Of a stretch of DNA of 64,000 nucleotides, positions 1-13,870 are shown piece after piece. Position 1 is the stretch's first letter; each line of letters opens with the position of its first letter. A program made the translations under genes and the position numbers. The stretch is taken from positions 11,968,501 through 12,032,500 of the forward strand of contig JAILWY010000027.1 of assembly GCA_022113835.1 (NCBI GenBank). Direction: 5' to 3'. A model generated the notes under the pieces. That model was given only the letters and a program-made list of their open reading frames with translations. It made no database searches and had not been told where the DNA came from. The DNA is from Atopsyche davidsoni. Lineage: Eukaryota; Arthropoda; Insecta; Trichoptera; Hydrobiosidae.

Positions 1-130
1 GAAATGATTAAAATATTTACTGATTAAATAAAATACTTGTGATTATTCTTATTGGTGCCCGGTTTGCATCTCTCTCGCTCTAACAACGTATACATTTTAC
101 GCGAAACCGGTCACCAAAAAAAAAAACACA
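1..130. repeat. HH-B repeat remnant (hammerhead-like ACCGGT type)
   Basis: Bases 101-115 carry the block GCGAAACCGGTCACC, and bases 50-66 carry a diverged reverse complement of it (TTGGTGCCCGGTTTGC), so this is a decayed palindromic copy. The same block recurs near 6.1, 20.85, 28.95 and 45.63 kb. The stem II hairpin and TGATAA-like core seen in the other copies are not recognisable here. Confidence 0.45.
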
Positions 131-259
131 AAAATATTGAATATTTGATTAAATCACAAGAAATGAGAAAAAATAATTAATATAGTGTAATTACCCGTTA
201 GTGTCGCGTGTCCATCGCTTCCGGCGCGCGGCGTGTCACAACTTAAAAAAATATATACA

Positions 260-620
260 ACAGCGGGGGCGGTGGGTGTGGGGGGGGGGGGGGAGGTTAG
301 GTTAGGTTAAAGAACAAGTGCTCGAGTGAAAAAAAAAAAAAAAAGTGCGCGTCGCGTCACGCGCAGTTGTGTTGCGTGTAACGCGTGAGTCGCGGAGATC
401 GAGGCTCTGGCGCTCCTGGCTTGCGTGCGGGGCGGCGCTGCTCCGGGGGCGCACTGCCGCCGCCGCCCCCGCCCGCTCGCCCCTCCGCGCCTGCGCCGCC
501 CCCCGCCCCGCGCCCCCGCCCCGCCGCCCCCCGCCGCCCCGCGCGACCCCCACCCCCGCCCCCGCGCCTGTTGCTCGCCCCGCGCCAGCGCCTCCGCGAT
601 CCTCGGTAAAAAAAAAAAAA
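260..620 (+). promoter_or_regulatory. CpG-rich block; candidate promoter / untranslated first exon
   Basis: This is the strongest GC-rich stretch in the left part of the window. It has many CpGs (GCGCGTCGCGTCACGCGC near 346-364) followed by a C-rich tract to about 590. It ends in CTCG|GTAAAA at 602-611, which fits a splice donor at 606-607. Long frames across it are low complexity (Pro/Arg/Ala) and overlap in several frames, which is what GC-rich noncoding DNA gives, so I do not call a protein. A promoter with a noncoding first exon of a + strand gene is an inference. A simple GC-rich repeat is the alternative. Confidence 0.3.
279..309. repeat. G-run followed by TTAGG-type repeats
   Basis: A run of about 14 G is followed at 294-309 by AGGTTAGGTTAGGTTA, about three units of TTAGG, the arthropod telomere motif. 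The stretch is too short to be a telomere. Such interstitial stretches are common in insect genomes. Confidence 0.6.
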
Positions 621-875
621 TATTTACAAAATTCTAGCGTCTTTCGTTACAGCGAAAACTCGATGTAACGAACAAAGAATCCGCTAAAATGTAAAAATTG
701 TTAATCGCGTCAGTGTGTCCTGGAATATTCAGGTGCGGTTCCAAATCAGAAGGTCGGCAAAAACTACTTGCGTGCTTGCATCTATACATACGAGAGCGGT
801 CCGATAAGTACTTAGCCTACATAAGAAAAACGAAAATTTTGTAAAAGTGGCGATTTATTTCTCAAAATAGTCTGC

Positions 876-1069
876 TTATAGCTCGATACACTTGACCCAG
901 CGATGCTCCAACTTCTTTAACCTATCTGAAAAATACGTTTTCTCGAGGTCTGCAAAGTAGGCCTCCGTGGCGGCGATGACCTCCTCATTCGACTTAAATT
1001 TCTGCCCGGCGAGTGACTTTTTTGGAAACAAAAAGAAATCGCACGGGACCAAATCTGGAGAATACGGTG

Positions 1070-1158
<89 letters not shown>

Positions 1159-1575
1159 AGTTCGTAGTGCAATTCGACCAATTTGGCCGTGGAGACGGCG
1201 GAGGTGTGAGCCGGTGCGTTGTCATGGTGGAAGAGCTCTTTTTTCTGCGCCAAATGGGGCCTTTTCTTCTGCAATTCAGCGTCAAATCGGCCCAATAGTT
1301 CGGCATAGTAGAGCCCTGTGACCGTTTTGCCCTTCTCTAGGTAGTCAATATAGATCACACCTTGTGAATCCCAGAAAACGGTGGCCATCACCTTTCCGGC
1401 CGATAGGACAGTCATCGCCTTCTTCGGAGCACGTTCGCTGTTCGCAGTCCACTGTTTCGACTGTTCCTTGGTCTCTGGTGTGTACCAATGGATCCGTGTT
1501 TCGTCGAAGGTCACGAAACGACGCAGAAACTCTTTCGGATTGCGCTTAAACAGCCTCAAACACCGAAGAAATGGC
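876..1575 (-). pseudogene. Mariner transposase remnant interrupted by a (TA)n array
   Basis: On the - strand the frame encodes a mariner transposase from the first catalytic motif onward: VTFDETRIHWYTPE (first Asp), FHHDNAPAHTS (second Asp) and APYSPDLVPCDFFLF (third Asp), ending in LEHRWVKCIEL and a TAA at 876-878. The N-terminal DNA-binding helix-turn-helix half of a ~345-residue mariner transposase is missing; homology fades upstream of LFKRNPKEFL near 1575. Between the second and third motifs, where a few residues are expected, an 83-bp (TA)n tract encodes alternating Tyr-Ile and stays in frame. The sequence GGTCCGATAAGTACTTAG at about 797-814 may be the 3' terminal repeat. The copy is 5'-truncated and inactive. 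Confidence 0.85.
1072..1154. repeat. (TA)n microsatellite inside mariner ORF
   Basis: 83 bp of uninterrupted alternating A and T, lying between the second and third catalytic motifs of the mariner remnant. It was probably expanded from a short TA run at this site, or gained by an insertion. Confidence 0.95.
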
Positions 1576-1875
1576 TCGGAAGACCGAAGCTTTGCACTAT
1601 TTCGAGGACTTCGACGAATTCTACACACGATATGGAACTTAAAAACCAAGTTTATCATACGCATTTTTGTAATTTTCGAGAGTTAACTATAAAAAAAAAC
1701 AGCAAAAATCAAAAGTGCAAACAAAAGTTGATTCGTTTTTAGTAGGATTACCGAAAGGAAGCGCGTCGATATCAAACAGCAACGGCACTTCACGACGAGT
1801 GTCCGAAGACATTTTGTTTGTGTTTTTGATATATTTTAAACCTATTTTTATACAAGGGACTTTCGGCTTTAACGG

Positions 1876-1897
1876 CCCCCCCCCCCCCCCCCCCCCC
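1876..1897. repeat. Poly-C run (22 C)
   Basis: A run of 22 consecutive C lies just inside the right end of the candidate pogo-type element. Its length is unreliable in most sequencing chemistries. Confidence 0.95.
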
Positions 1898-1939
1898 TTT
1901 TCTCCCAATTGGTCCATTATATCGAGGTTTTACTGTAGT

Positions 1940-4900
1940 TGGATTGTTGTGGTGAGGTGTGGGGCTTGCAATATGTGACTTAGGTGGTAGCATACATAAA
2001 TTTCTTTTATCAGACTATTGTGTTAGGCAGTTAAAATAATTGAAAATACCCTCTGGTATATTTTTTTGCCTTTACATGCACAAAACTTATTCGGAAAGTG
2101 AAGTATAGAATAGCGCCGTATTCATTGTATTTGATGTAACCTGAGGAGGCATGGCATATTTTTTTTCTCATATGTGCACAACACCTAATCAGAACAGTTT
2201 TATTGGCCTATCTAAATTATAAAAAAATTATGAATCAATAGAACGAAAAGTCAGTAGAGGACTTTAATTGCAATTGTGCATATTTAGCCTGTTTCTTATG
2301 TTTCTAAATATGGATCTATTTTATTTGGTTCTTCATATAACAAATACGAGTAAACAAATGTAACATATAAAAAAATATTTATTATCAAAATAAAAACTAC
2401 CTTCAAAAAAAATCATTTTTTACTGCTGAATGAAAACCTTTGAGACAAAATATTTAGTAAGAAAATATTTTAAATTAAAACAAAGGTTATATTAATGATG
2501 TAACATAAGCTGATAAAAATGAAAGGAGAGTGTTGTCAGCTGTATGAAATAAGTGCGGCTGGAAAGGTTGGGCGCTCCCTTACCGCGGGGTGGAGGCTCT
2601 GAAATTTTTAACGTTTGTTTTTAATTACGGCTTGCATTGTTCTTGGCGCCTCCCCGCGCCGCCCCTGTGCGGGCGATCCGCCCTGAATTCGAAATAATGG
2701 TCACCCGCCTGAGCGAAGGGTGCAAAACAGTCCCGTTGTATTTAACGCGAAATTTAGGGAAACATTGGAATTAATACGCTGAAAATTATATTAGTCCTGA
2801 AGGCTGTGTTTTTATGTCACATTGTAATTTAACAAAATATACACGAGGATATTTAGTTTTTTTTTATATTTACTACAACCACTTATTTCGTTAAAAAATA
2901 GGTTTTTTGTTTAGATTTATTGCTTGCGTTAAATTATATTAATTTATTCATGATTCGAAGCAAACAACCATTTTTACATAATTTTATTCTGAAAAATACA
3001 CTAACGTATGTTTGAGTAATTAACTTTCCCTTTTTTAAAGTATTGTTATTTTATTTTTTACTTAAATGGTCTAAAAACTTGATATTTGCGATTTTTATGA
3101 GTGTCCTTATCTTATTAATAAAAATATTTTCGATCCTAACACTATTTACTTTTGAGTCTAAAACGAAAGAAACAGTCAAATATTTTCCAATTAATATATT
3201 AAAAACTGATTACTGGTTTGGAACGAGAGGAAAGTGTTTTGGAAAGTTTAAAACATTAAACTTATGTACATCTGAGTATAACTTAATTAAAAGAGTTTGC
3301 ATCAAACTTCGAACTAATGAAGAGAGTGACCGAAAAAAAAGTGTTGTTATTGCTTACAGTCACGTACAAGAGCTATGAACAAATGTTCTGTTACTATAAT
3401 TTTAACTTTTGATTATATATGATACAAAAAAATCATTAATAATGCATATAAAGTAGTTTAGCCTGTAAGGAGAGAAGGCCGCATCTAAAAATACAGATAT
3501 GTAATTTGTGAAAACGATTCAAAGGTGATGGCCTGGAAGATAAATATAATTTTTTTCTGTAAATATTGAAACTAAAACCTTAGAATAAGCAAAAATGCGT
3601 TTTTAATTCTCCACCAAGCAGCGGGTTTCTTGTATTCAGACAACACAATTTCGAATATAAAATATGTCAAGTAGATTATTAAATAATGAATTTGAAATAA
3701 CCTTATTCCATTAACGCCTTTACACTCCTGCAGACCCGAAATTTCTAGAAACAATAAATAAATATTATTTACATATAGTTCAGCATAGTCGAACCTTTTG
3801 CGGCCTCTTGTTGAGTGGGGTGTCGGAGGCTCTGTACTTCCCCTCTAGATTCAGGTAATATATTTCTGGGCCTGCTATCTGTCTGTACTCGTTATATAAA
3901 TCAAGCGGAAACACTGTGGACGCCCGGTAAGTAGTCTATCAAGGGTAAAATTCCACAGTTTATATTTAATATTATGAAATGGTCAACATAAACCAAAGAG
4001 TCAAAAAACTTTCGAGACTTACTTTTATATGCAAATGCTGATAACACAAAAGTAACTTCTTGCGTTTACACACAAGGTGCTGATACGCACCCTTGTTCTT
4101 GAATATTTTATATTGAATACAAAAAAATACACTACTTGTGAGTATCATAAGAAATATACAGTATCGAATATCTTGATAGTTTTATAATCTCAGATAACAT
4201 GCATAGTGAATTTCGAAAATATCTTATACACAGCCAGTTAAAATGATTTCCAACGAAAACGTCTTCACATAAAATACTCGCATAATAAAATGATCAGTTA
4301 TAGTGAGGTCGAGGTTCTATGGTGAACCTTACATGGTTCCCTTCCCAATTATAAGTGAATTCAAAAAAGCTCCTTTAGACCTACAACGCACAATGCCACG
4401 TGTATCTCGCAGACCCAACAAGTCAGTCTCCTTTCATTTCTTACAATTTTTCAATGCGTGCTATTTTCCACAATCTGCCTTGTGTTATACATATACATAA
4501 GTTAAGCTTCCTGTTCCATCAACTTATTGAAAATTACCTTATTTTATTTTGTGTTGCTGAAACACTCCCTTCGTTTTGCTAATATGTATTATACAATAAA
4601 TTACTCTTCCACCTTACATGATTTGTTATTTTTTAAAACAATATATTGACAAGTTTTACTATAACGCATATAAGCCATTAAAATTTTAAACTTATGAAAT
4701 TTTGGTCCCGGCATCAATGGATATCAATTTATTAAGTACAGTGTTTGAAGCATTACAGATTTAAATAAGAAACTCAACGCAACAAAACACAAAGAACTTA
4801 CATAATGAATTATAAAGACTGTTAAATAATAAATTAGGAAGTATTTAATTATTATTATGTATTTGTTAATGATGACATGCTTCAATATTTTATATTTTTC

Positions 4901-5345
4901 AATGGATTACCAGACAAGACGATATTTGATTTTGTTGTAACCCCATAAGCCTAGAGTAAAAAGTATGACTGTGTCCACAAAGTCCTCAGCCACTTGAGAA
5001 TCCATAAAACAGGTGAAGCTTTTATTCATAAAGGTACAACATATAATAGAAAATATAAAAGTGATTTGTCATTGTATTATATCGAACTCAAAATGAAAAT
5101 ACGCGTATTTTCAAAACACCCCCAAAACCTTTAAAATTTATGTGTAAAAAAAATGCACATCCATTCAATGAAAAATACTTTGCGTCCTGTTAAAAGTACA
5201 ATGAAAAAAGGGATTATTTTGAAACTTATTTTTTCCTTATATCCATTTAATATTTCCCGGACGCGGCAATCCTTTTACAGAATTTTATTTGTATGATTCC
5301 CGCTTCATCGCCGGTAATTTTTCTTATTGTACTTCGGACTTCTCC
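1940..5345. other. AT-rich stretch with two GC islands, no gene recognised
   Basis: Mostly AT-rich single-copy-looking DNA with poly-A/T runs. Two denser islands stand out: 2540-2760 (GCGCCTCCCCGCGCCGCCCC and neighbours) and 3790-3960 (CTTTTGCGGCCTCTTG onward, with a donor-like CCCGGTAAGTAG near 3923-3934). Open frames at 3043-3378, 3572-3754 and 4303-4500 are AT-rich with no recognisable domain, and I treat them as chance. Confidence 0.5.
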
Positions 5346-5361
5346 GGCTTGCGACACCCCC

Positions 5362-5442
5362 TCCCCGAGGCTCCACCCCTTGCCACCCCTTGCCACCCCC
5401 TTGCCACCCCCTTGCCACCCCCTTGCCACCCCTTGCCACCCC
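5362..5442. repeat. Minisatellite of CCACCCC(C)TTG units
   Basis: About seven tandem copies of a 10-11 bp unit (CCACCCCCTTG with one-base length changes). The repeat opens several overlapping frames on both strands, none of them a real protein. Confidence 0.9.
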
Positions 5443-5445
5443 CGC

Positions 5446-6046
5446 CCTCGCAAAAGTTCCTGGCCTTATGGACGTTTCGTGTCCCAGTATCCTGATGTTT
5501 TTCTGCTCCAAAAAGTTGAATAAATGTTTTGCGTTTTGATGAGATATTTCCTACAGCAAAATATTTATAAATTTCCTTTTTGTACATTGCAACTTCACAA
5601 TAGTATTTAAATGCTTTGAATTTTTAATTTAAAACTTTTAATAATCGTTACTTTAAAATACGCTTACATTATTATTCTGTGCTTTGTGTGAATAAATACG
5701 CATTTGAAACTTATTAAATCTCGTTATAAACGAACCGTTCAAAATCTTTATAACTTTATTTAATTCAAACACAAACACATGATTTTGCAAATGTATATAT
5801 TTTGTTATTCAAGGTTACATATTTGATCAAAATATACTTAAATATCTCTAATAAAGAATACAACAATACAAATCAAATAATTATTTGTTAAAAATAATTT
5901 ACAAATATTTTGAATAAAAAATTTTTTTTAGACGATAATGAATGATTAATTCACGTATTTGTAAACATCAAATTTATAATTATTAACTCAAAATATAATA
6001 TGCTTATTTCAACTGCCTTATAATTAGTAAGTTGGTTTGGCAATAA
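5446..6046. other. AT-rich, nothing recognised
   Basis: A short moderate-GC shoulder to about 5520 is followed by very AT-rich sequence. I see no repeat family or coding signature. Confidence 0.5.
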
Positions 6047-6186
6047 AATTCTTAATAATTTTTTATAATAAAACACTTGAGTGATTTTCCACGTGTTTTT
6101 ATTTGTGACCGGTTTCAAGTATTCAGGTATTTTAATCAAATAATATTAAAATGTTATTCCACCAAGTGCTCTCGGTCAAAAATATT
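6047..6186. repeat. HH-B repeat copy (rearranged)
   Basis: Reading left to right it holds the reverse complement of the HH-B core flank (CTTGAGTGATTTTCCACGTG, then TTTTTATTTGTGACCGGTTTC). It continues into the forward right end (TTCCACCAAGTGCTCTCGG, then TCAAAAATATTAAATTTC). The same two pieces are joined in the long palindrome at 28.85 kb. The stem II hairpin is deleted. Confidence 0.65.
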
Positions 6187-9158
<2,972 letters not shown>

Positions 9159-9160
9159 TA

Positions 9161-10407
9161 CCAGGTGTACTCCTAATTAATTTCCGGTTTTTTTCGATAG
9201 ATGGTGTTCTGTATTTTGCTTTGCTGTTGGTAGCACTTATATGTCATTTTGTTAAGTAGTTATCGAGTGTCTAAACGGCGTTGACGTTTTCCTAAAAAGT
9301 TTTTTTAGAAAGTTTTTATTGCGTGTCAAAGATGTCTGCATTCGTACCGAATTTTGAACATATGCGCCATGCATTGCTTTTCATGTTTAATCAAGGGAAA
9401 AAAGTGTCCGAGTGCCACCGAAGTTTATGGCAATCATGCTTTAACACTTCGAACATGTGAAACGTGGTTTCGACAATTCAGAAATGGAGATTTCGACCTG
9501 AACGACGTCGCATGCTCCGGAAAGCGAAAATCGTTTGATGACGTCGAATTGCAAGTATTATTGGATGAAGACGATACGCAAACGCAACGACAGCTTGCAG
9601 AAGCGCTAGGAGCTCAACAGCAAGCAATCTCCAAACGTCTGCGAGCCATGGGGAAAATTCAGAAGTGCGGAAAGTGGGTGTCGCATGAACTGACCGAGAG
9701 ACAAATGGAAAATCGAAAAGTGACATGTGAAATGCTGCTTCAATGATACAAAAGAAAGTCTTTTCTGCATCGTTTTGTTACTGGCGATGAAAAATGGATT
9801 TTTTTAGAGAACTCTAACAGCAAAAAATCGTGAGTGAGTCCAGGTGAAGCATCGACATCGACACACATGCTGTGTGTGTGGTGGGACCACACCGGTGTTA
9901 TCTACTTTGAACTGCTGAAACCTGGTGAAACTGCGAACGCCGTTCGCTACGAACAACAAATCAAAGATTTGAGCCGAGCAATTGCGGAAAACCGACCAGA
10001 ATATAAAGAAAGACAGAAGCAGGTGATTTTGCTCCATGACAATGCACCATCGCATAAGTCGAAACACGTTCGCGACACGCTGGAACAACTCCAGTGGGAA
10101 ATGCTTGATCATGCGGCTTACTCACCAGACTTGGCTCCATCGGACTACTACCTCTTTGCTTCGCTGGGCCACGCACTTTCTGAGCAGCGCTTCAATTCTT
10201 ATGAAAATTTTCGAAATTGGCTCACCGAGTGGTTCACCACCAAAGACAGTCAATTCTATTGGCGTGGTATCCACAAATTACCGGAAAGGTGGGAAAAATA
10301 TATAGAAAACGATGGAAAATATTTTGAATAAAATATCTTTAACACTTCTCTTGCAATATTGTGTTTTATTTACAAAAAAACCGGAAATTAATTACAAGTA
10401 CACCTGG
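9161..10407 (+). mobile_element. Near full-length Mos1-like mariner element (DD34D)
   Basis: 1247 bp bounded by 34-bp terminal inverted repeats: left 9161-9194 begins CCAGGTGTACTCCTAATTAA; right 10374-10407 is the complement apart from a few changes (ACAAGTACACCTGG at the end). A TA target duplication flanks both ends (9159-9160, 10408-10409). Its length is close to the 1286 bp of Mos1. The ends are well preserved and the interior encodes a mauritiana-type transposase broken at three places. It is a fairly young but dead copy, although its ends might still be movable by a related transposase. Confidence 0.95.
9332..10331 (+). pseudogene. Mos1-like mariner transposase, one frameshift and two stops
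   Basis: The natural start is ATG at 9332 (MSAFVPNFEH). The first ~30 codons run in that frame to about 9420, after which the protein continues one frame over (EVYGNHALTLRTCETWFRQF, then GDFDLNDV), so a single indel lies near 9420. In-frame TGA codons follow at 9744-9746 (after MLLQ) and at about 9829 (after NSKKS). The helix-turn-helix part includes QAISKRLRAMGKIQK. Catalytic motifs are VTGDEKWIF, ILLHDNAPSH and YSPDLAPSDYY, with exactly 34 residues between the second and third Asp. The C-terminus, FYWRGIHKLPERWEKYI and then DGKYFE, ends at 10331. About ten residues before MLCVWWD appear deleted relative to Mos1. Confidence 0.93.
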
Positions 10408-10409
10408 TA

Positions 10410-12680
10410 AATGTGGAATATATGAGCCATTACTATTTTTTTTAATCTAATTTGATAAAGCCTGTAAAACGCACTCACTATTAAAAAAATAATGTATATA
10501 ACATATATATTTTGAAGCCAGTTTAGACTACATAGATTTTTTTAACTTTGTTAAAGAAACCTACAAACAATGAGAAGACATTTCTATTATTATAAAAACC
10601 AGTTTCTTAAATGACTACCGAATGGTATTCATGGTTATCATTAGAAGTAGAGGTGTTTTGTTGTAATCTTATGGTTTCATAAAACATATGTGCTTTAAAT
10701 TTTATAATTTATAAAATATAAAATTATTTAGGTCATCAAATATTGACAACCATAATGTGTATTAAGCTGCAAATAAATAACAAATAGTAATATCTCAAGC
10801 ACAGACTTACACTTATAAACTGTTGTGTATCTCCGGGATACTCTTTTTGCTTAGTAATTCGGAGCTCCAGTACGAGGGGTTAAACTATCTCCATTGTCAT
10901 CCCCGTACTGTCTACCACAAGCAATAACACCAAGAAAGCCAGGCGGGGGAGGGTAAGCAGCAAGATACACGGCTATTGTGCCCTGACCGAGTAAACAAAC
11001 TGTACGGGGAATAAGGACCGACCCCCGACATGCCACGTTTACCTTACTGAAACTGTAAACACACGTCCTTAGTGGAATACTGGTGCTTTTTTTTTCAGTA
11101 CGCCGACTGAATGCGTTATTGGAATCAACGAGGATTGAAATTTCTTGAGTAAATAAACTGAAAAAGTTGTCCAAGTATTTAACAAAAATTCCCATACTCA
11201 AACAATCAAAAAACTTGATTCTTAAATGGAAAATATTCAATTTAGTTAATCAAAGATTTCTGTTTATTTTTCACGGTCAAGAGCTATAAAAATTCAGATC
11301 ATATCAACGCGTTGACTAAAACTACTTAAAGCCTTCTCTGTGAGGTAAAAATTTGGTTGCTAAGCATAAAAAAAATATATATTTGGGGATGTCAACAAAC
11401 TACATGCGTCTTTGTAAAAGAGTAAATCTTAAAAATCTGCATCAGAAAGTGCTTTTTTTTTTTGGGGAATTCATAATTCTCATTGACTTGAAAAAAATTG
11501 AATAATAACTCTACGTTTCATGAAAAAAAAAATATTAAAACTGCAGAAATGATACTTATTTACTTGAAGACTAAAGAGTTCGCATATTTCACTAAATTAT
11601 TTGAAGTTTCTACAAGTTTAATTTAAAATTCCTTTGAATTTACCTTTGTAAATACATTCTTGTTATAAATTTTTCAGCATAGATTTTTCAGTTTCAATAG
11701 AAATAGAATTCGTATTGAGGTCATCTCTTACTGCAAATAATGGACAGCATTGTAACAGTACATTTATCTGCACTGAAACTGAAAAATATTACCTGAAATA
11801 CTGTTCATGTGGGTATGATTTATATTAACAAGCCCTTGCAGTCTTTTTTTATTCCGTGAAGAAAGTCTTGTTTAGAAATTAAACTTTCGCCGGCAAATAA
11901 TATTTTTGATTAGTAAATGAAACAACTCATTTTTTCATTCATTCATTTTTTTAAAGGTTTATAGTTTTATTAGCTATTTATGATAGCACATATTTGTTTT
12001 GCAAATTCTAACTTAACCTAACCTTAACTATTGCATATCCTTGGTGCTGTAATTCGTAATGCGTCCTGGCCTAAAATAGTTTTGTTTATCTCACTAAAAG
12101 CGCTAAAGTTCCCTGCTATGCTATCAAACTACCTTCTCCTTGTTTTACTCCCTTTTCGTCCATCTCAGGGTTACTCAACAATATTCTGATTTCCAGCTTT
12201 CATTTTATATTTGAAAACCATATTTTACTCTTCATAGTGACTAATGTTTAATTTGAGATAAGGTGGGATGAGAAATACGTGTTTATAAAAATATATAATA
12301 AAATGTTTGCTTAACTTTAAATTAGGGTTGTGCTGTTATCATGTGGTGAAAAAAATATATTGCTTTATATAAAAAGTAAATAGTATAAAATATATATATC
12401 TAGTTATAAAATCTGTGAGATAGTATACTAGTATTGGTATTGTGAGTAAAATAGCCAAGTGTACGTAATATACTCGTAGATTCCTGGTATGAAGCCGTGT
12501 GATTATATTAGCGGATATCCGGCCAATATTCAAGTTACGGGACCGGCAAAGCAAAGGAAGGCATCGGAAACTTTTAACTCGACTAACAGGGGAGCAATGC
12601 CCGAGACCGTTACACAGGCGGTATGGCTGGCCTTAGAGAGGCATCCGAGACTACCCCCAACCCCCTACCCTTTCAGGATA
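10410..12680. other. AT-rich with GC islands, no gene recognised
   Basis: Islands occur at 10850-11070 (GGCGGGGGAGGGTAAGCAGC, AGGACCGACCCCCGACATGC) and 12490-12670 (ATATCCGGCCAATATTC, GCATCCGAGACTACCCCC). The 129-residue minus frame over 10851-11240 follows the GC content and shows no domain. Near 11460 and 11530 there are long T and A runs. Confidence 0.45.
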
Positions 12681-12682
12681 CA

Positions 12683-12905
12683 TACAATTGAAGCTGAATC
12701 GAATTATACTTGGAATGTAACCATGTTGATCGAGAGGCAATTTTAATTTAAAACAAAAAAAATAACTATTTAATAATGAAACTATGTTGCTTTTTATCAA
12801 AGTGCAAATTTCTTTGAAAACAGCCACATTGATTTTTTGATTATTTTTTTGTAAAACAGTGCCTTAAAAATATAAACGCATGATAAATTTTTAATGATTA
12901 TTTTT
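12683..12905 (+). repeat. Direct repeat, copy 1 (pair with 13086-13250)
   Basis: Begins near ATTGAAGCTGAATCGAATTA and shares TTGATCGAGAGGCAATTT, AATAATGAAACT and AAACGCATGATAAATTTT with the copy 400 bp downstream. Copy 2 lacks an internal segment of about 60 bp. The repeated unit carries no coding signature. It may be the flank of a mariner-type element whose C-terminus lies between the two copies. Confidence 0.75.
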
Positions 12906-12985
12906 TATTATTACCTGTACAAATAAGTTTTAAAGGATTTTTTTTTTCAAGTTTGACGCTTTATTGTGATAAAATTGTTACAAGT

Positions 12986-13082
12986 TCATTTTTCAAAGTT
13001 TTGTCCATCGCTAGCCACTACTTTTTCCCATTTTTCTGGCAATTTTTGGATACCATCTCGAAGAAACGATGTGTCTTTTGAT
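12986..13082 (-). pseudogene. Mariner transposase C-terminal fragment
   Basis: On the - strand, ending at a TGA at 12986-12988, the frame reads ASKDTSFLRDG, IQKLPEKWEKVV, ASDGQNFEK. This is the conserved mariner C-terminus (compare IHKLPERWEKYI in the 9.2 kb element). Only about 32 residues remain. No terminal repeat or catalytic motif is visible nearby. Confidence 0.85.
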
Positions 13083-13085
13083 GCG

Positions 13086-13250
13086 ATTGAAACTGAATCG
13101 AATTACACTTGGAATGTATCCATGTTGATCGAGAGGCAATTTCAATTTAAAACAAAAAAAAAATCTATTAATAATAATGAAACTGATGATTTTTTTTTAA
13201 AACAATGCCTTAAACGCATGATGAATTTTTGAAGACTATTTTTTATTAAT
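13086..13250 (+). repeat. Direct repeat, copy 2
   Basis: Starts ATTGAAACTGAATCGAATTA and matches 12683-12905 closely through TTGATCGAGAGGCAATTT to CGCATGATGAATTTTTG. It directly abuts the mariner fragment. Confidence 0.75.
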
Positions 13251-13640
13251 TTCTATTATATATTTATTATTTCAACAATATCATATTATCGATCTCCTCG
13301 TGTTGCCGGCTTCCTCTCGTGCATCGGAATATACTGGCAATATTTTCCCAGTCCAAACACCCCCGTTCTGGCAGTGCAACCTGCGGCATAACGAGGCCAC
13401 ATTAACTACCCCTAATTCACGGGACACACTATCCCTTACCTTTTAGATTTGCCTCATAACGGGGATGAAATATCACCTTACACACAGGCAGATAACGCCC
13501 AACCACCCGTGGGCTTTGTACGGTATATTGATTATTGCATGAGTGGTAACATTGTATGGTGTACATTGTAAATATTTCATGTTGGAGTTATTGAAAATAC
13601 TAGTGTCTCTGATAACTAGCGTAATACCTTTTGAGAGAAA
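13251..13640. other. GC island, no gene recognised
   Basis: 13290-13520 is richer in GC (CCTCGTGTTGCCGGCTTCC, CCCCGTTCTGGCAGTGCAAC) within AT-rich surroundings. I recognise no coding potential. Confidence 0.4.
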
Positions 13641-13654
13641 TCAACGTTATTTAA

Positions 13655-13870
13655 CTCGTCAAAATGAAATGTAGTTTTTAAAAATTATAAATATTATCAT
13701 CAGATGCATAACAAACCTGTTTTGTTATGCATCTGATGATGAACAAGTCTTGCAAAAAATATAATAAACACTAAGTGAAGAAAGAATACAAAGTAACCCT
13801 TATCATTAACATAAATTGGATTTTCACCAATCAAATTCCTTGTCCCTCAACAAGAATAAATATTCTTCAT
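13655..13870. repeat. HH-A palindromic repeat, copy 1 (hammerhead core on both strands)
   Basis: A perfect 20-bp stem (13696-13715 with 13721-13740) places the hammerhead core CTGATGA at 13733-13739 (+) and its mirror at 13697-13703 (-). On the + side the core is followed by TGAACAAGTC and then TTGCAAAAAATATAATAAAC. Compared with the copy at 46.97 kb, the second half of stem II, GAAA and CTAG are deleted. The flank AAGTGAAGAAAGAATACAAAG and the tail TTCACCAATCAAATTCCTTG recur at 36.6 and 47.0 kb. This is a relic of a Penelope-type terminal repeat, by inference. Confidence 0.7.

Larger units (their letters stand above)
650..1935. mobile_element. Candidate pogo/Tc1-type DNA element with imperfect terminal inverted repeats
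   Basis: The left end starts CAGCGAAAACTCGATGTAA (650 on) and the right end is its imperfect complement, TTATATCGAGGTTTTACTG (to 1935). About 20 of the first 27 bases match. Both ends abut TA (648-649 and 1936-1937), the target duplication of the Tc1/mariner/pogo superfamily. The interior holds a separate broken mariner (below) and a run of 22 C. I see no pogo transposase. The right end could belong to another copy, so the pairing is tentative. Confidence 0.4.

Noticed and set aside
345..668. Overlapping Pro/Arg/Ala-rich frames on both strands
   Set aside because: They follow the GC-rich composition, overlap in several frames and lack any domain.
3043..3378. 111-codon + ORF with a hydrophobic start
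   Set aside because: AT-rich codons (Ile, Phe, Lys, Leu) mimic a membrane segment; no family recognised.
3840..3930. Open frame ending at a strong donor-like GGTAAGTAG (3926-3934), as a possible exon
   Set aside because: Only about 38 codons after a stop, no good acceptor and no recognisable protein.
5247..5587. Several Gly/Trp- or Pro-rich frames
   Set aside because: All are translations of the CCACCCCCTTG minisatellite.
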